From: Arthrobacter sp. zg-Y820
Lineage (GTDB): Bacteria > Actinomycetota > Actinomycetes > Actinomycetales > Micrococcaceae
DNA length: 64,000 nucleotides
Direction of reading: 5' to 3'
Assembly: GCF_030142155.1 (NCBI RefSeq)
Contig: NZ_CP126247.1
Coordinates: 2,170,001 to 2,234,000, forward strand
The stretch's first letter is position 1. Each line of letters begins with the position of its first letter. Shown here in pieces: positions 7,403-17,011 of the stretch. Both the position numbers and the translations under genes were made by a program. The notes beneath the pieces are model-generated. The model ran no database searches and was not told where the DNA came from. It saw only the letters and a list, made by a program, of their open reading frames with translations.

Positions 7403-8829
7403 TGACTATCAATTCTTCGGTGGAGACCAACTGGCCGGCCGGCTTTATCTGGGGATCGGCGACCGCAGCCGCCCAGGTCGAAGGTGCGGCGGCGGAGGAC
7501 GGCAAGGAGGAATCGGTCTGGGATGCCTTTGCGCGCACTCCCGGCAACATCCTCAACGGCGACACCCCCGCAACGGCAGTGGACCACTACCACCGGATGC
7601 CGGCGGACGTGGCCCTGATGAAGGAGCTGGGGCTGGACTCCTACCGCTTCTCCACGAGCTGGGCCCGGGTCCGGCCCGGCGGCCGCAGCGCCAACGCCAA
7701 GGGGCTGGACTTCTACTCGCGGCTGGTGGATGAGCTCCTTGAAGCCGGCATCCTGCCCTGGCTGACGCTCTACCACTGGGACCTGCCGCAGGCCCTGGAA
7801 GAGGCCGGCGGCTGGGCCAACCGCGACACCGCGCACCGGTTCGTTGACTACGCCAACGATGTCTATTCCGCCCTGGGCGACCGGGTGCAGCACTGGACCA
7901 CGTTCAACGAACCGTTCTGCTCGTCGCTGCTCGGATACGGCTCCGGCGTGCACGCACCCGGCCGGCAGGAACCCCGGGCTGCCATTGCCGCCGTTCACCA
8001 CCAGCATCTGGCCCACGGCCTGGCTGTCACCGAGCTGCGCAGCCGGGGAGCCCAGCAGCTCGGCATCACCCTGAACCTGAGCAACTCCATTCCGCGGGAT
8101 TCCGCCGATCCCGCGGACCTGGAAGCTGCCCGCCTCTTCGATTCCCTGCAGAACCGCATCTTCCTCGACCCCATCCTCCGGGGCGCCTATCCGCAGGACA
8201 CGCTGGCGGACCTGGAACCGTTTGGGCTGGGCGAGGTCATCCGTCCCGGAGACTTGGAAATCATCGCGGCGCCGATCGACTTCCTGGGCGTGAACCACTA
8301 CCACGACGACCTGATCAGCGGCCATCCTGACACCTCCGGGGCGGACGGCCACTCCGGCGGGTCGGGGCGCCCGTCGGCCTCACCCTGGATCGGCGCCGAC
8401 CAGATCGCTTTCCCGAGCCGGGGCCTCCCCCGCACCGCCATGGACTGGGAGGTCAATCCCGACGGCCTGCGCAAGCTGCTGGTCCGCCTGGGCGAGGAGT
8501 ATCCGGCGCTGCCGCCGCTGTACATCACCGAAAACGGCGCCGCGTACAACGACGTCGTCGCCGCCGATGGGAGCGTTCCCGATCCCGAGCGCACGCAGTT
8601 CATCCTCGACCACATCGACGCCGTCGGCCGTGCCATCGACGCCGGGGCTGATGTCCGCGGCTACTTCGTCTGGTCACTGCTGGACAACTTCGAATGGTCC
8701 TGGGGCTACAGCAAGCGTTTCGGGATTGTCCGCGTCGACTACGACACCCAGAAACGGACCGTCAAGGACAGCGGCCATGCGTACAGCCGGCTGATCGCAG
8801 CCAGCCGTGCAGCGGCGCCCGCTGTGTGA
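7402..8829 (+). CDS. beta-glucosidase, glycoside hydrolase family 1
   Basis: A 475-residue (beta/alpha)8 retaining glycosidase of normal GH1 length. The acid/base glutamate is in TTFNEPF (E170) and the nucleophile in YITENGAA (E377). The N-terminal FIWGSATAAAQVEGA with the substrate-binding Gln, and the C-terminal YFVWSLLDNFEWSWGY aglycone-site motif, are also present. There is no signal peptide, so it acts in the cytoplasm on imported beta-glucosides such as cellobiose, releasing glucose. The ATG at 7402 shares a base with the permease stop; the frame is open further upstream but lies inside the permease gene. The confidence is high for family and fair for substrate. Confidence 0.95.
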   Translation: MTINSSVETNWPAGFIWGSATAAAQVEGAAAEDGKEESVWDAFARTPGNILNGDTPATAVDHYHRMPADVALMKELGLDSYRFSTSWARVRPGGRSANAKGLDFYSRLVDELLEAGILPWLTLYHWDLPQALEEAGGWANRDTAHRFVDYANDVYSALGDRVQHWTTFNEPFCSSLLGYGSGVHAPGRQEPRAAIAAVHHQHLAHGLAVTELRSRGAQQLGITLNLSNSIPRDSADPADLEAARLFDSLQNRIFLDPILRGAYPQDTLADLEPFGLGEVIRPGDLEIIAAPIDFLGVNHYHDDLISGHPDTSGADGHSGGSGRPSASPWIGADQIAFPSRGLPRTAMDWEVNPDGLRKLLVRLGEEYPALPPLYITENGAAYNDVVAADGSVPDPERTQFILDHIDAVGRAIDAGADVRGYFVWSLLDNFEWSWGYSKRFGIVRVDYDTQKRTVKDSGHAYSRLIAASRAAAPAV

Positions 8830-8887
8830 GTGACGGTACAGTGGAAAGCCAGCCGCAGTCCCGGTCCAACCACGCAGGAAGAACACA

Positions 8888-9907
8888 GTGAGCACCGAAT
8901 CCGGCTCCGCCAGGCCCGCCCCCACGCTTGAGATGGTGGCGGCCCTGGCCGGCGTGTCCCGGGCCACTGTCTCCCGCGTGGTCAACGGCGCGGCGTCAGT
9001 GGACCCGCATCTGGCCAGTTCCGTGGAAAAGGCCGTCCGGACCCTGAACTACGTGCCGAACCGGGCGGCCCGGACCCTGGCCAGCCGGCGGACCAACACA
9101 GTAACGCTGCTGGTTCCGGAATCCACCTCCAAGGTCTTCGCGGATCCGTTTTTTGCCACCGTGGTGGAAGGCGTCGCCAGGTACCTGAACACCACCGAGT
9201 ACATGCTGAACATGGTCACCTCGTCGGAAGCGAACCCGGAAAAGACCCGCCGCTACCTGCTGGGCGGCAACGTGGACGGCGTGCTCGTGGTGTCCCACCA
9301 CAGCGGCGACCACTCCTGGTCGGATCTGAACGCGTCCCTGCCCCTGGTCTTTGCCGGGCGCCCCCTGATGGGCCTGGCGGACAGCTATTTTGTGGAGGTC
9401 GACAACGAGGAAGGAGCGTTTGACGCCACAACGCACCTGATCCGGGCCGGCCGGCGAAACATCGCCACCATCGCCGGCCCGCAGGACATGCCGCCGGGCG
9501 TGGACCGGCTCGCCGGCTGGCGCACGGCCCTGCAGCAGGCCGGCCTCGATGATGCGCTGGTGGAAACCGGCGACTTCACCGTGACGTCCGGTGCCGCGGC
9601 CATGCGCCGGCTGCTGGACCGCGGCAAACCCCTGGACGGTCTCTTTGCCGCCAATGACCAGATGGCCGCCGGTGCCTACTCGGCCATCAAGGAACGCGGG
9701 CTGCGCATTCCGGAGGACATCGCCGTCGTCGGCTTTGATGACGACTTCTACGCCACCAGCCTCAGCCCGGCGCTGACCACCATCCATCATCCGATCGCCG
9801 CCCTGGGCGAGAAAATGGCCGAGCTGCTGGTTGAGCTGATCGAAGGCCGCCCGGCGGAACGCGTTCACCGGCTGCCCACGTCCCTGGTTGTCCGAGAATC
9901 CGCCTAA
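8888..9907 (+). CDS. LacI-family transcriptional repressor of the beta-glucoside operon
   Basis: A 339-residue LacI/GalR regulator. The helix-turn-helix covers about residues 13-33 (LEMVAALAGVSRATVSRVV), followed by the hinge helix NRAARTLASRRT and a periplasmic-binding-protein-like effector domain (LLVPESTSKVFADPFF, then VVGFDDDFYATSLSPALTTI). It lies in the operon, 58 bases after the glucosidase, with GGAAG before its ATG-less start codon region (GTG at 8888). The two CelR-like palindromes at 3895 and 3950 are its likely targets, with a beta-glucoside as inducer. That link rests on position and operator type, not on direct evidence. Confidence 0.9.
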   Translation: MSTESGSARPAPTLEMVAALAGVSRATVSRVVNGAASVDPHLASSVEKAVRTLNYVPNRAARTLASRRTNTVTLLVPESTSKVFADPFFATVVEGVARYLNTTEYMLNMVTSSEANPEKTRRYLLGGNVDGVLVVSHHSGDHSWSDLNASLPLVFAGRPLMGLADSYFVEVDNEEGAFDATTHLIRAGRRNIATIAGPQDMPPGVDRLAGWRTALQQAGLDDALVETGDFTVTSGAAAMRRLLDRGKPLDGLFAANDQMAAGAYSAIKERGLRIPEDIAVVGFDDDFYATSLSPALTTIHHPIAALGEKMAELLVELIEGRPAERVHRLPTSLVVRESA

Positions 9908-9919
9908 GGAGCTCCCCGC

Positions 9920-11026
9920 ATGTCTCTTTCCACCGCGCCCCGGCACTTTGTCCGTCCGCCCGGCGCCGCCGCCGGTGCACCCCCTCCCCTGGCCGCGACC
10001 GGCCGCCCCCTGCACTGGGCGGTGGTGGCCACCGGCGGCATTGCCGCCACGGTCACTGCCGATATCGCCCTGCTCGAGGACTCCGTCCTGCACGCGGTCA
10101 GCTCACGCAGTGCCGTGAAGGCGGCGGACTTCGCCGAGCGCTTCGGATTCGCCGCCTCGTATTCGGACAGCACGAATTCCGACGGCACGGACGGCGCGAG
10201 CGGGTTCGAGGCCATGTTCGCCGACCCGGCGGTCGACATCGTCTACGTGGCCACGCCGCACGCCCAGCACTACGAGGTCACCAAGAGCGCCCTGGAGCAC
10301 GGCAAGCACGTCCTGTGCGAGAAGCCGTTCACGGTGAACGCCGCGGAGGCGGCGGAGCTCGTCACGCTGGCCCGGGAACGCAACCTGTTCCTGATGGAAG
10401 CGCTGTGGACCCGGTTCCTGCCCAGCGCCAACCGGGCCTGGGACGTCCTCGCTTCCGGCGAACTCGGCACTCCAGCATGGGTGCAGGCGGATCTCGGCTT
10501 TCCCGCGCCGGAGGATCCTGCCAGCCGGCTGTGGGATCCGGCCGCCGGCGGCGGAGCCCTGCTGGACCTGTCCGTCTACACCCTGACCTGGGCGATGGGA
10601 GCCCTGGGATTCCCCGACGGCGTCACCGCCTCGGGCGTCCTCAACCGGAGCGGCGTGGACATCCAGAACGCCCTGACCCTGCGGTACGACGACGGACGCC
10701 ACGCCCAGCTGACGTCCTCGCTTGCCGCTTCGGGGCCGGGAAGCGCCACGATCAGCTGCAGTGCCGGCTGGCTCCGCACCGGCGGCGGCGACATTCCCAA
10801 CCCGCAGGAGCTGCACGTGCACGGCCCGGACGGCGCGCGCGTCGAGACCTTCGACCACGTTGGTGCCGGTTACGCGTATCAGCTGCGGGAGGTGACGCGC
10901 TGCATCCAGCAGGGCCTCACGGAGAGCCCGACCATGCCGCTGGCCGACACCCTGCGGACCCTGGAACTGCTTGACGGCGTGCGCACCCAGCTGGGCCTGC
11001 GCTACGCCAACGATTCCCGCGCCTGA
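9920..11026 (+). CDS. Gfo/Idh/MocA-family NAD(P)-dependent sugar dehydrogenase
   Basis: A 368-residue oxidoreductase. The N-terminal Rossmann segment WAVVATGGIAATVTADIALL is followed by DIVYVATPHAQHYE and the family signature VLCEKPFTVN, whose Lys is in the active site. The C-terminal alpha/beta domain has RLWDPAAGGGALLDLSVYTL, containing the conserved GGALLDLG-like motif. It begins 12 bases after the LacI gene, with AAGGAGCTCC upstream, so it is the last gene of the operon before the terminator at 11093. It probably oxidises or epimerises a sugar or a glucoside made or imported by the operon. The exact substrate is unknown. Confidence 0.88.
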   Translation: MSLSTAPRHFVRPPGAAAGAPPPLAATGRPLHWAVVATGGIAATVTADIALLEDSVLHAVSSRSAVKAADFAERFGFAASYSDSTNSDGTDGASGFEAMFADPAVDIVYVATPHAQHYEVTKSALEHGKHVLCEKPFTVNAAEAAELVTLARERNLFLMEALWTRFLPSANRAWDVLASGELGTPAWVQADLGFPAPEDPASRLWDPAAGGGALLDLSVYTLTWAMGALGFPDGVTASGVLNRSGVDIQNALTLRYDDGRHAQLTSSLAASGPGSATISCSAGWLRTGGGDIPNPQELHVHGPDGARVETFDHVGAGYAYQLREVTRCIQQGLTESPTMPLADTLRTLELLDGVRTQLGLRYANDSRA

Positions 11027-11092
11027 AGGCAGCGTTGGGGACGCAAGGGCCCCTGATGTCTCCTGCCGAAGTATGAAGGATGCGGATGCGAC

Positions 11093-11126
11093 AAAGCGGG
11101 CCCCCACCGAAGTGGGGGCCCGCTTT
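11093..11126. terminator. rho-independent terminator between the sugar operon and rpsA
   Basis: A perfect 15-bp stem (AAAGCGGGCCCCCAC) with a four-base CGAA loop. The A-rich and T-rich flanks make it symmetrical, so it can end transcription from both sides. It lies 67 bases after the dehydrogenase stop and 39 bases beyond the rpsA stop. Confidence 0.9.
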
Positions 11127-11164
11127 GTTGAGCTATTTCAACCGGTTAGTTCAACCAGGGGAAA

Positions 11165-12637
11165 TTAGTTGCCCGTGAGCTTCTCGCGCAGAGCGGCAAG
11201 TGCTTCGTCGGAAGCCAGCGTGCCGGCACCCGTCTCAGCAACGGCCGGCTCGGAGGAGTAGCTCGTGGAGGCGGACTCGGACGTGTCCGAAGCAGCTGCG
11301 ATGTCCTCAGAAGCGTGCTGTGCAACCTGCTTCTTGTGGGACTCCCAACGAGCCTGGGCGTCAGCGTACTGCTGCTCCCAAGCGGCGCGCTGGGTCTCGT
11401 AGCCTTCGAGCCATTCGTTGGACTCGGGGTCGAAGCCCTCCGGGTACTTGTAGTTGCCGGCTTCGTCGTACTCTGCGGCCATGCCGTACAGAGCCGGGTC
11501 GAACTCGGTGCCCTCGGGGTCGACGCCCTCGTTGGCCTGCTTGAGCGACAGGGAGATGCGGCGACGCTCGAGGTCGATGTCGATGACCTTGACGAACAGT
11601 TCGTCACCAACGGAGACAACCTGCTCGGCCAGCTCTACGTGGCGGACTGCCAGCTCGGAGATGTGGACCAGGCCTTCGATGCCGTCTTCGACGCGAACGA
11701 ACGCACCGAACGGAACCAGCTTGGTGACCTTACCCGGCACAACCTGGCCCAGGGCGTGGGTGCGGGCGAAGGTCTGCCACGGATCTTCCTGCGTAGCCTT
11801 CAGCGACAGGGAGACACGCTCGCGGTCGAGGTCAACTTCCAGAACCTCAACGGTGACTTCCTGGCCAACTTCAACGACCTCGGAGGGGTGGTCGATGTGC
11901 TTCCAGGAGAGCTCGGAAACGTGGACGAGACCGTCTACGCCGCCAAGGTCCACGAATGCACCGAAGTTGACGATGGAGGAAACAACGCCCGGGCGAACCT
12001 GGCCCTTTTCCAGCTTGTTGAGGAACGTGGAGCGAACCTCGGACTGCGTCTGCTCGAGCCAGGCACGGCGGGACAGAACAACGTTGTTGCGGTTCTTGTC
12101 CAGTTCGATGATCTTGGCTTCGATCTGCTGGCCGATGTACGGAGCCAGGTCGCGGACACGACGCATCTCGACGAGGGAGGCCGGCAGGAAGCCGCGCAGG
12201 CCGATGTCCAGGATGAGACCACCCTTGACAACCTCGATGACGGTACCGGTAACGACGCCGTCTTCTTCCTTGACCTTCTCGATGTCGCCCCAGGCGCGCT
12301 CGTACTGTGCGCGCTTCTTGGAGAGAATCAGGCGGCCTTCTTTGTCTTCCTTGGTGAGAACCAAAGCTTCGACCAGATCGCCGACGGAAACTACGTCTCC
12401 GGGATCAACGTCGTGCTTGATGGAAAGCTCACGGGAAGGGATGACACCCTCGGTCTTGTAACCGATGTCGAGCAGGACCTCGTCGCGGTCAACCTTGACG
12501 ACGGTACCTTCGACGAGATCGCCGTCGTTGAAGTACTTGATCGTTGCGTCAATGGCGGCGAGGAAGTCCTCGGCAGTACCGATGTCGTTGATAGCGACCT
12601 GCGGGGTACCGGACTTCTCGGTGGTGGTGATGGTCAT
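11165..12637 (-). CDS. rpsA: 30S ribosomal protein S1
   Basis: A 490-residue S1 protein that helps the 30S subunit capture mRNA. Four S1/OB-fold RNA-binding repeats are visible at roughly residues 34-105, 122-190, 207-277 and 294-363, with hallmarks such as GTVVKVDRDEVLLDIGYKTEG, GLRGFLPASLVE, FGAFVDLGGVDGLVHVSELS and FGAFVRVEDGIEGLVHISEL. This four-repeat form with an acidic, low-complexity C-terminal tail (residues about 385-490, rich in Ala, Ser and Glu) is the usual actinobacterial type, shorter than the six-repeat protein of E. coli. It has its own promoter at 12798-12827 and a leader of about 150 bases. Confidence 0.97.
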   Translation of the reverse strand: MTITTTEKSGTPQVAINDIGTAEDFLAAIDATIKYFNDGDLVEGTVVKVDRDEVLLDIGYKTEGVIPSRELSIKHDVDPGDVVSVGDLVEALVLTKEDKEGRLILSKKRAQYERAWGDIEKVKEEDGVVTGTVIEVVKGGLILDIGLRGFLPASLVEMRRVRDLAPYIGQQIEAKIIELDKNRNNVVLSRRAWLEQTQSEVRSTFLNKLEKGQVRPGVVSSIVNFGAFVDLGGVDGLVHVSELSWKHIDHPSEVVEVGQEVTVEVLEVDLDRERVSLSLKATQEDPWQTFARTHALGQVVPGKVTKLVPFGAFVRVEDGIEGLVHISELAVRHVELAEQVVSVGDELFVKVIDIDLERRRISLSLKQANEGVDPEGTEFDPALYGMAAEYDEAGNYKYPEGFDPESNEWLEGYETQRAAWEQQYADAQARWESHKKQVAQHASEDIAAASDTSESASTSYSSEPAVAETGAGTLASDEALAALREKLTGN

Positions 12638-12797
12638 GTAGTTGGGACTCCGATGTGGAAGTTGTTTTGTATTCCGGAAGCGCTCCCACCGAACTCAGTG
12701 CAGCCGTAGCGGCCTGCCTCAGACAGTGCTTGTGTGTCCGGAGATGGACAAATGGGATAATCAATTGCTTACTCATCGCGCAATTACGCGCCAGATC

Positions 12798-12827
12798 AGT
12801 CTAGCGGCTGGGCGCAACTCAGGTCAA
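12798..12827 (-). promoter_or_regulatory. candidate rpsA promoter
   Basis: Read on the minus strand, TTGACC (12827-12822) and TAGACT (12803-12798) are separated by 18 bases. Transcription would begin near 12791 and leave a leader of about 150 bases before rpsA. The rest of the interval 12638-12867 holds no gene. Confidence 0.5.
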
Positions 12828-12867
12828 AGCACCCGGGACACTTTGAGGGAAGTAATCCGGAGCCCGG

Positions 12868-14178
12868 TCAGAAATGGGTACTGCAGTAGGGTGCGGCACC
12901 CGCAGAGAACAGGGCGTCAAGGATCTCCAACGCGTCCCGGCTGCCGCGTATTCCCCCCGCAGCCGCCAGTGTCCGCGCGCTTACACCGCCCAGATACAGG
13001 GATCCCAGGGCGTCGACGTCGATTTCCACGGCCGCAGTGCCCGACGGCGCCGGCCCTCCGTCCAGTGCAGCGGCGGTCCCCGTTCCGCCGTCGGCCTGCA
13101 GATGCCAGCTGCCGCCGGCCAGGCCCAGCGAATCCTTTACGGCGAGGACGATGGCACCGCTGCCCGAGTAATGGCGCGCTTCCAGGGCAGCCTGGGTGTT
13201 TAGGATCCGCAGCCACAGGACGTCATCAACGCCGGCGACCCGGTACCGGCGGCGGTCAGCGAGCATCCAGGGCAGCGGATCGGCCACCGGCGCATGGTTG
13301 AAGGTCAGGCGGTCCACCAGATCGAGGGAGCCGAGGTAGCGCCACAGTTCGCGGTATGCCTCGTCCGTCGCGGCAATCAGGTCGGTGACCTTCACCGTGT
13401 GCGGTTCGGTCCCCCAGCCCTGGGACTTGTACGCGGCGTAGCCGTCGGGAACGCCGTCGGTGTTGTAACGGATGACCCCGCGCAGGGCCTTGTCCGGTTC
13501 GGAGCCTTCCTCGCTCCAGGTGCCGGAGGCCCGCATCCAGTAGCCGTGCTGGCGGCCCAGGGCCCCAAGGGTGCCTGCAAGATGGGCCCGGTAGATTTCC
13601 GGTGCCAGGACCTTCAGCTTGGCACTGTCCGCCACTGCGACGCTGCCGCTGGGCGGTGCCGTGAACTCCAGGCCGCCCCGGGTGTCGACCTTGGTTTCCG
13701 CCGTGGAGGTGGCAGCGCCAAAACCGAAGCGGCCGTAGATGGTTGCCTCCGACGCCGTCAGCGCCGCCAGCGCCAACCCGGCTTTCCGGGCACCGGTGAG
13801 GTCGGCGGTGATCATCCGGCGCAGGATGCCGCGGCGCCGGTGCGTGGGGCGCACCGTCACCGCGGTGACCAGGTGGGCCGGAACCAGCCGCCCGCCGCCC
13901 ACGTTCAGGGTGTTGACCATGGTGGCGTAGGTGGCCACCGGAACGGCCGGATCCCAGGCGGCTTCGGGCGCCAGGTCGTCATAGACAGCCGTGAGCGTGC
14001 GGCCGTCCCGCTGATAGGCGTCCACCAGCGCCGGCAGGCGCGCCGGATCGGCGCGCTGCTCGTGGAACCCGAGCTTGACGGCGTCGAGCCAGTTGGCGGT
14101 CCGGGCATCGACGGCGGGATCGGCGCCGTCGTATCCCGGCGCGAACGATGCGGACCGCAGGCCGGCTTCCTGCTGCAT
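12868..14178 (-). CDS. Eis-like GNAT N-acetyltransferase
   Basis: A 436-residue protein with the three-part Eis architecture. An N-terminal GNAT domain includes the acetyl-CoA loop VTAVTVRPTHRRRGILRRM (V/I-x-V-x-x-x-x-R-x-x-G/A) and LALAALTASEATIYGRFGFG. A second GNAT-like fold lies in the middle, and the C-terminal sterol-carrier-like domain ends in a free carboxylate (YCSTHF), which in Eis proteins serves as catalytic base. Eis of Mycobacterium tuberculosis acetylates aminoglycosides at several positions, so this protein may do the same or modify another polyamine; activity is not provable here. It is 33 bases downstream of polA on the same strand. Confidence 0.88.
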   Translation of the reverse strand: MQQEAGLRSASFAPGYDGADPAVDARTANWLDAVKLGFHEQRADPARLPALVDAYQRDGRTLTAVYDDLAPEAAWDPAVPVATYATMVNTLNVGGGRLVPAHLVTAVTVRPTHRRRGILRRMITADLTGARKAGLALAALTASEATIYGRFGFGAATSTAETKVDTRGGLEFTAPPSGSVAVADSAKLKVLAPEIYRAHLAGTLGALGRQHGYWMRASGTWSEEGSEPDKALRGVIRYNTDGVPDGYAAYKSQGWGTEPHTVKVTDLIAATDEAYRELWRYLGSLDLVDRLTFNHAPVADPLPWMLADRRRYRVAGVDDVLWLRILNTQAALEARHYSGSGAIVLAVKDSLGLAGGSWHLQADGGTGTAAALDGGPAPSGTAAVEIDVDALGSLYLGGVSARTLAAAGGIRGSRDALEILDALFSAGAAPYCSTHF

Positions 14179-14211
14179 GTTTCCCCCTGTTTCGCGCGGC
14201 TGAATACTCGC

Positions 14212-16992
14212 TTAGTGGCCGGCCTCGTGCCAGCTGACGCCGATGCCGACCGAGACGTCCAGGGGAACCGACAGGTCAGCGGCGGAGGCCATCTGTTCGC
14301 GCACCAGCTTTTCCACCGCGTCCTGTTCCCCGGAGGCGACTTCGAGCACCAGTTCATCATGGACCTGCAGCAGCATGCGGGATTTCAGGCCCTGCGCCTT
14401 CAGCTCGGCGTCCACGCCCAGCATCGCCTTTTTGATGATGTCGGCGGCGGAACCCTGGATCGGAGCGTTCAGGGCCGCGCGCTCGGCCATTTCGCGCAGC
14501 TGCCGGTTGTCGCTGGAGAGGTCCGGCAGGTAGCGGCGGCGGCCTTCGATGGTGGAGGTGAAACCGTCCTTGCGGGCCTGCTCGACGACGCCGCGCAGGT
14601 AGTCGCGCACCGCACCGAACCGGTCGAAGTAGTCGCGCATCAGGGTGCGGGCCTCGTCCACCGGAATGGCCAGCTGCTTGGACAGGCCGAAGGAGCTCAG
14701 GCCATAGACCAGGCCGTAGGACATGGCCTTGACCTTGGACCGCATGGCACTGGTGACGTCCTCTGGCGGAACACCGAAGATGTGCGCGCCGACGAACCGG
14801 TGCAGGTCCTCGCCCGCCCGGAACGCGGAGATGAGGCCTTCGTCGCCGGAGAGGTGCGCCATGATGCGCATTTCCACCTGGGAGTAGTCGGCCGTCAGCA
14901 GGGTTTCGTAGCCCTCGCCCACGGTGAACACTTCCCGGATGCGCCGGCCCTCTTCGGAACGGATCGGGATGTTCTGCAGGTTGGGGTTCGTGGAGGACAA
15001 CCGGCCGGTGGCCGCGGCCGTCTGGACGTAGGTGGTGTGCACGCGGCCGTCGTCGGACACTGCTTTGCGCAGGCCCTCCACGGTCTGCCGCAGCTTGGTG
15101 GCGTCACGGTAGGCCATCAGGTGGGCGAGGAAGGGATGTCCCCCGGTCTTGACGATCAGGTCTGCGAGCGCGTCTGCGTCGGTGGAGTAGCCGGTCTTGA
15201 TTTTCTTGGTCTTGGGCAGGCCCAGTTCGTCAAAGAGGACCACCTGCAGCTGCTTGGGCGAGCCGAGGTTGATTTCCTTGCCGATGATGCTGAAGGCTTC
15301 GCTGCTGGCATTGGCGATGGTGGTGCTGAAGTCGTCAAGCAGCCGGTCCAGCTTGTTGGTGTCCACCGCGATGCCGGCCAGTTCCATTTCGGCCAGGACC
15401 TCGGACAGCGGCAGCTCGAGGCCGCCCAGGAGCTGGTTGGCGCCTCGCTCGACCAGCTGCCCGGCAAAGTGGTCGCTGAGCTGCAGGGCGGCGAAGGCCT
15501 CCAGCACCGCGGGCGAGGCAACGTCTTCTTCCTCGAGCTGGAGCTGCAGCTGGTTGCTGGCTGCGGCTGCGGGTGCCAGCGACATCCGCAGGTGGTGCTG
15601 GCTCAGGTCCGGGAGGTCGTAGCTGCGCCGGTCCGGCTGGATCAGGTAGCCCGACACAGCGGTGTCGTCCACCTCGCCGGCCAGGTGCAGGCCGCGTGCG
15701 GCGAGCGCCTTGTACGCCTCCTTGAAGTCATGCACCACCTTCGGGGCATCCAGGTCCGCCAGCCACCCGGCGAGCACCTGCTCCGTTTCGGCGTCGATCT
15801 CGGTCAGCGGCACATACGCGGCAACGGTGTTGGTCACCAGGGCCAGCCCGACGACGTCGCGCCCCGCCGCTGCGCCCTCGGTGACCAGCTGCACGGCGGT
15901 CTTGGCCTGGTTGGTGGAGGCGATCCAGTCCTTCAGCGCTGCCGCCTCGGTGATGACGACATGTTCCGGCGGCGTCAGCTCGTTGCCGGTGGAGGCCGTC
16001 TCCTCCTCGCCGTAAACATCGAACAGCCGTTTGCGGAGCGCGTTGAACTGCAGGGCGTCGAAGAGTTCCTCGATGGCTTCGCGGTCCGGACGGCGCGCTG
16101 ACATGGCGTCCAGGTCCACCGGCAGGTCCAGGTCCCGCAGCAGGCGGTTCAGGCGGCGGTTGCGCTTGACGTCCTCGATGTTGGCGCGCAGCGAGTCGCC
16201 GACCTTGCCCTTGATGCTGTCCAGGTTCTCCAGGATGCCCTCGAGGCCGCCGTACTGCTTGATCCACTTGGCGGCGGTCTTGGGTCCGACGCCCGGGACG
16301 CCGGGAAGGTTGTCGGCTGTTTCTCCGACCAGGGCGGCCAGGTCCGAATACTTGTCCGGCGGCACGAGGTATTTCGCTTCGACCGCCGCTGCGTCCATGC
16401 GCGGCAGGTCGGAGACACCCTTCTTGGGGTAGAAGACGGTGACCCGGTCATCAACAAGCTGGAAGGCGTCCCGGTCTCCGGAGACGATCATGACGTCCCA
16501 GTTCCGGGCTGAGGCCTTCTCGGCCAGCGTCGCCAGGATGTCGTCGGCCTCGTAACCGTCCAGGGAGAGCGTGGGGATGCGCATGGCTTCCATCACCTTG
16601 ATGATGAGGTCGATCTGCCCGTGGAATTCCTCGGGGGTCTTGTTGCGCCCTCCCTTGTACTCCGTGTACTCCTCGGACCGGAAAGTGGGGGTGTCAAGGT
16701 CGAAGGCAACCGCTAGATGGGTTGGCTTCTCCTCCTTGATGAGGTTGATCAGCATGGAGGTGAATCCGTACACGGCGTTGGTGTGCTGGCCGGTGTCCGT
16801 GGAGAAGTTTTCGGCCGGAAGGGCGTAGAAGGCGCGGAACGCCATTGAATGGCCGTCGATGACCAGCAGCCGGTTGTGTCCTCCCGCCGTAGCGGTTCCG
16901 AGACCTTCGGGCGCCGGCTCCACGGCCCCCTCGAGTACGGTTTCGGCAGGGATTTCTGCTTGAATATCGGCCAGTTTGGTAGATTCACTCAC
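14212..16992 (-). CDS. polA: DNA polymerase I
   Basis: A 926-residue repair and Okazaki-fragment polymerase. The N-terminal 5'-3' exonuclease domain begins LLVIDGHSMAFRAFYALP and has YEADDILATLA and the helix-hairpin-helix GVPGVGPKTAAKWI. The middle 3'-5' exonuclease-like domain lacks obvious DxE metal ligands and is probably inactive, as in other actinobacteria. Polymerase motifs are TGRLSSTNPNLQNIPIR, DYSQVEMRIMAHLSGD (motif A), RSKVKAMSYGLVYG (motif B) and QVHDELVLE (motif C). The start is uncertain: GTG at 16992 gives VSESTKLADIQ, while ATG at 17013 adds seven residues and ATG-like starts further up would run into the divergent thioesterase gene. Confidence 0.96.
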   Translation of the reverse strand: MSESTKLADIQAEIPAETVLEGAVEPAPEGLGTATAGGHNRLLVIDGHSMAFRAFYALPAENFSTDTGQHTNAVYGFTSMLINLIKEEKPTHLAVAFDLDTPTFRSEEYTEYKGGRNKTPEEFHGQIDLIIKVMEAMRIPTLSLDGYEADDILATLAEKASARNWDVMIVSGDRDAFQLVDDRVTVFYPKKGVSDLPRMDAAAVEAKYLVPPDKYSDLAALVGETADNLPGVPGVGPKTAAKWIKQYGGLEGILENLDSIKGKVGDSLRANIEDVKRNRRLNRLLRDLDLPVDLDAMSARRPDREAIEELFDALQFNALRKRLFDVYGEEETASTGNELTPPEHVVITEAAALKDWIASTNQAKTAVQLVTEGAAAGRDVVGLALVTNTVAAYVPLTEIDAETEQVLAGWLADLDAPKVVHDFKEAYKALAARGLHLAGEVDDTAVSGYLIQPDRRSYDLPDLSQHHLRMSLAPAAAASNQLQLQLEEEDVASPAVLEAFAALQLSDHFAGQLVERGANQLLGGLELPLSEVLAEMELAGIAVDTNKLDRLLDDFSTTIANASSEAFSIIGKEINLGSPKQLQVVLFDELGLPKTKKIKTGYSTDADALADLIVKTGGHPFLAHLMAYRDATKLRQTVEGLRKAVSDDGRVHTTYVQTAAATGRLSSTNPNLQNIPIRSEEGRRIREVFTVGEGYETLLTADYSQVEMRIMAHLSGDEGLISAFRAGEDLHRFVGAHIFGVPPEDVTSAMRSKVKAMSYGLVYGLSSFGLSKQLAIPVDEARTLMRDYFDRFGAVRDYLRGVVEQARKDGFTSTIEGRRRYLPDLSSDNRQLREMAERAALNAPIQGSAADIIKKAMLGVDAELKAQGLKSRMLLQVHDELVLEVASGEQDAVEKLVREQMASAADLSVPLDVSVGIGVSWHEAGH

Positions 16993-17011
16993 AGATGTAA
17001 GCCTAGTTGGC

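Noticed and set aside
11315..12709. A 464-codon plus-strand frame opposite rpsA
   Set aside because: It is the reverse of the S1 repeats, giving a repetitive Asp/Leu/Gln-rich product with no family match, while rpsA is certain.
13294..16101. A 935-codon open frame on the plus strand opposite polA and the Eis-like gene
   Set aside because: It is an antisense shadow caused by high GC. Its product is Gly/Val/His-rich with no domain, and both minus-strand genes have clear motifs.
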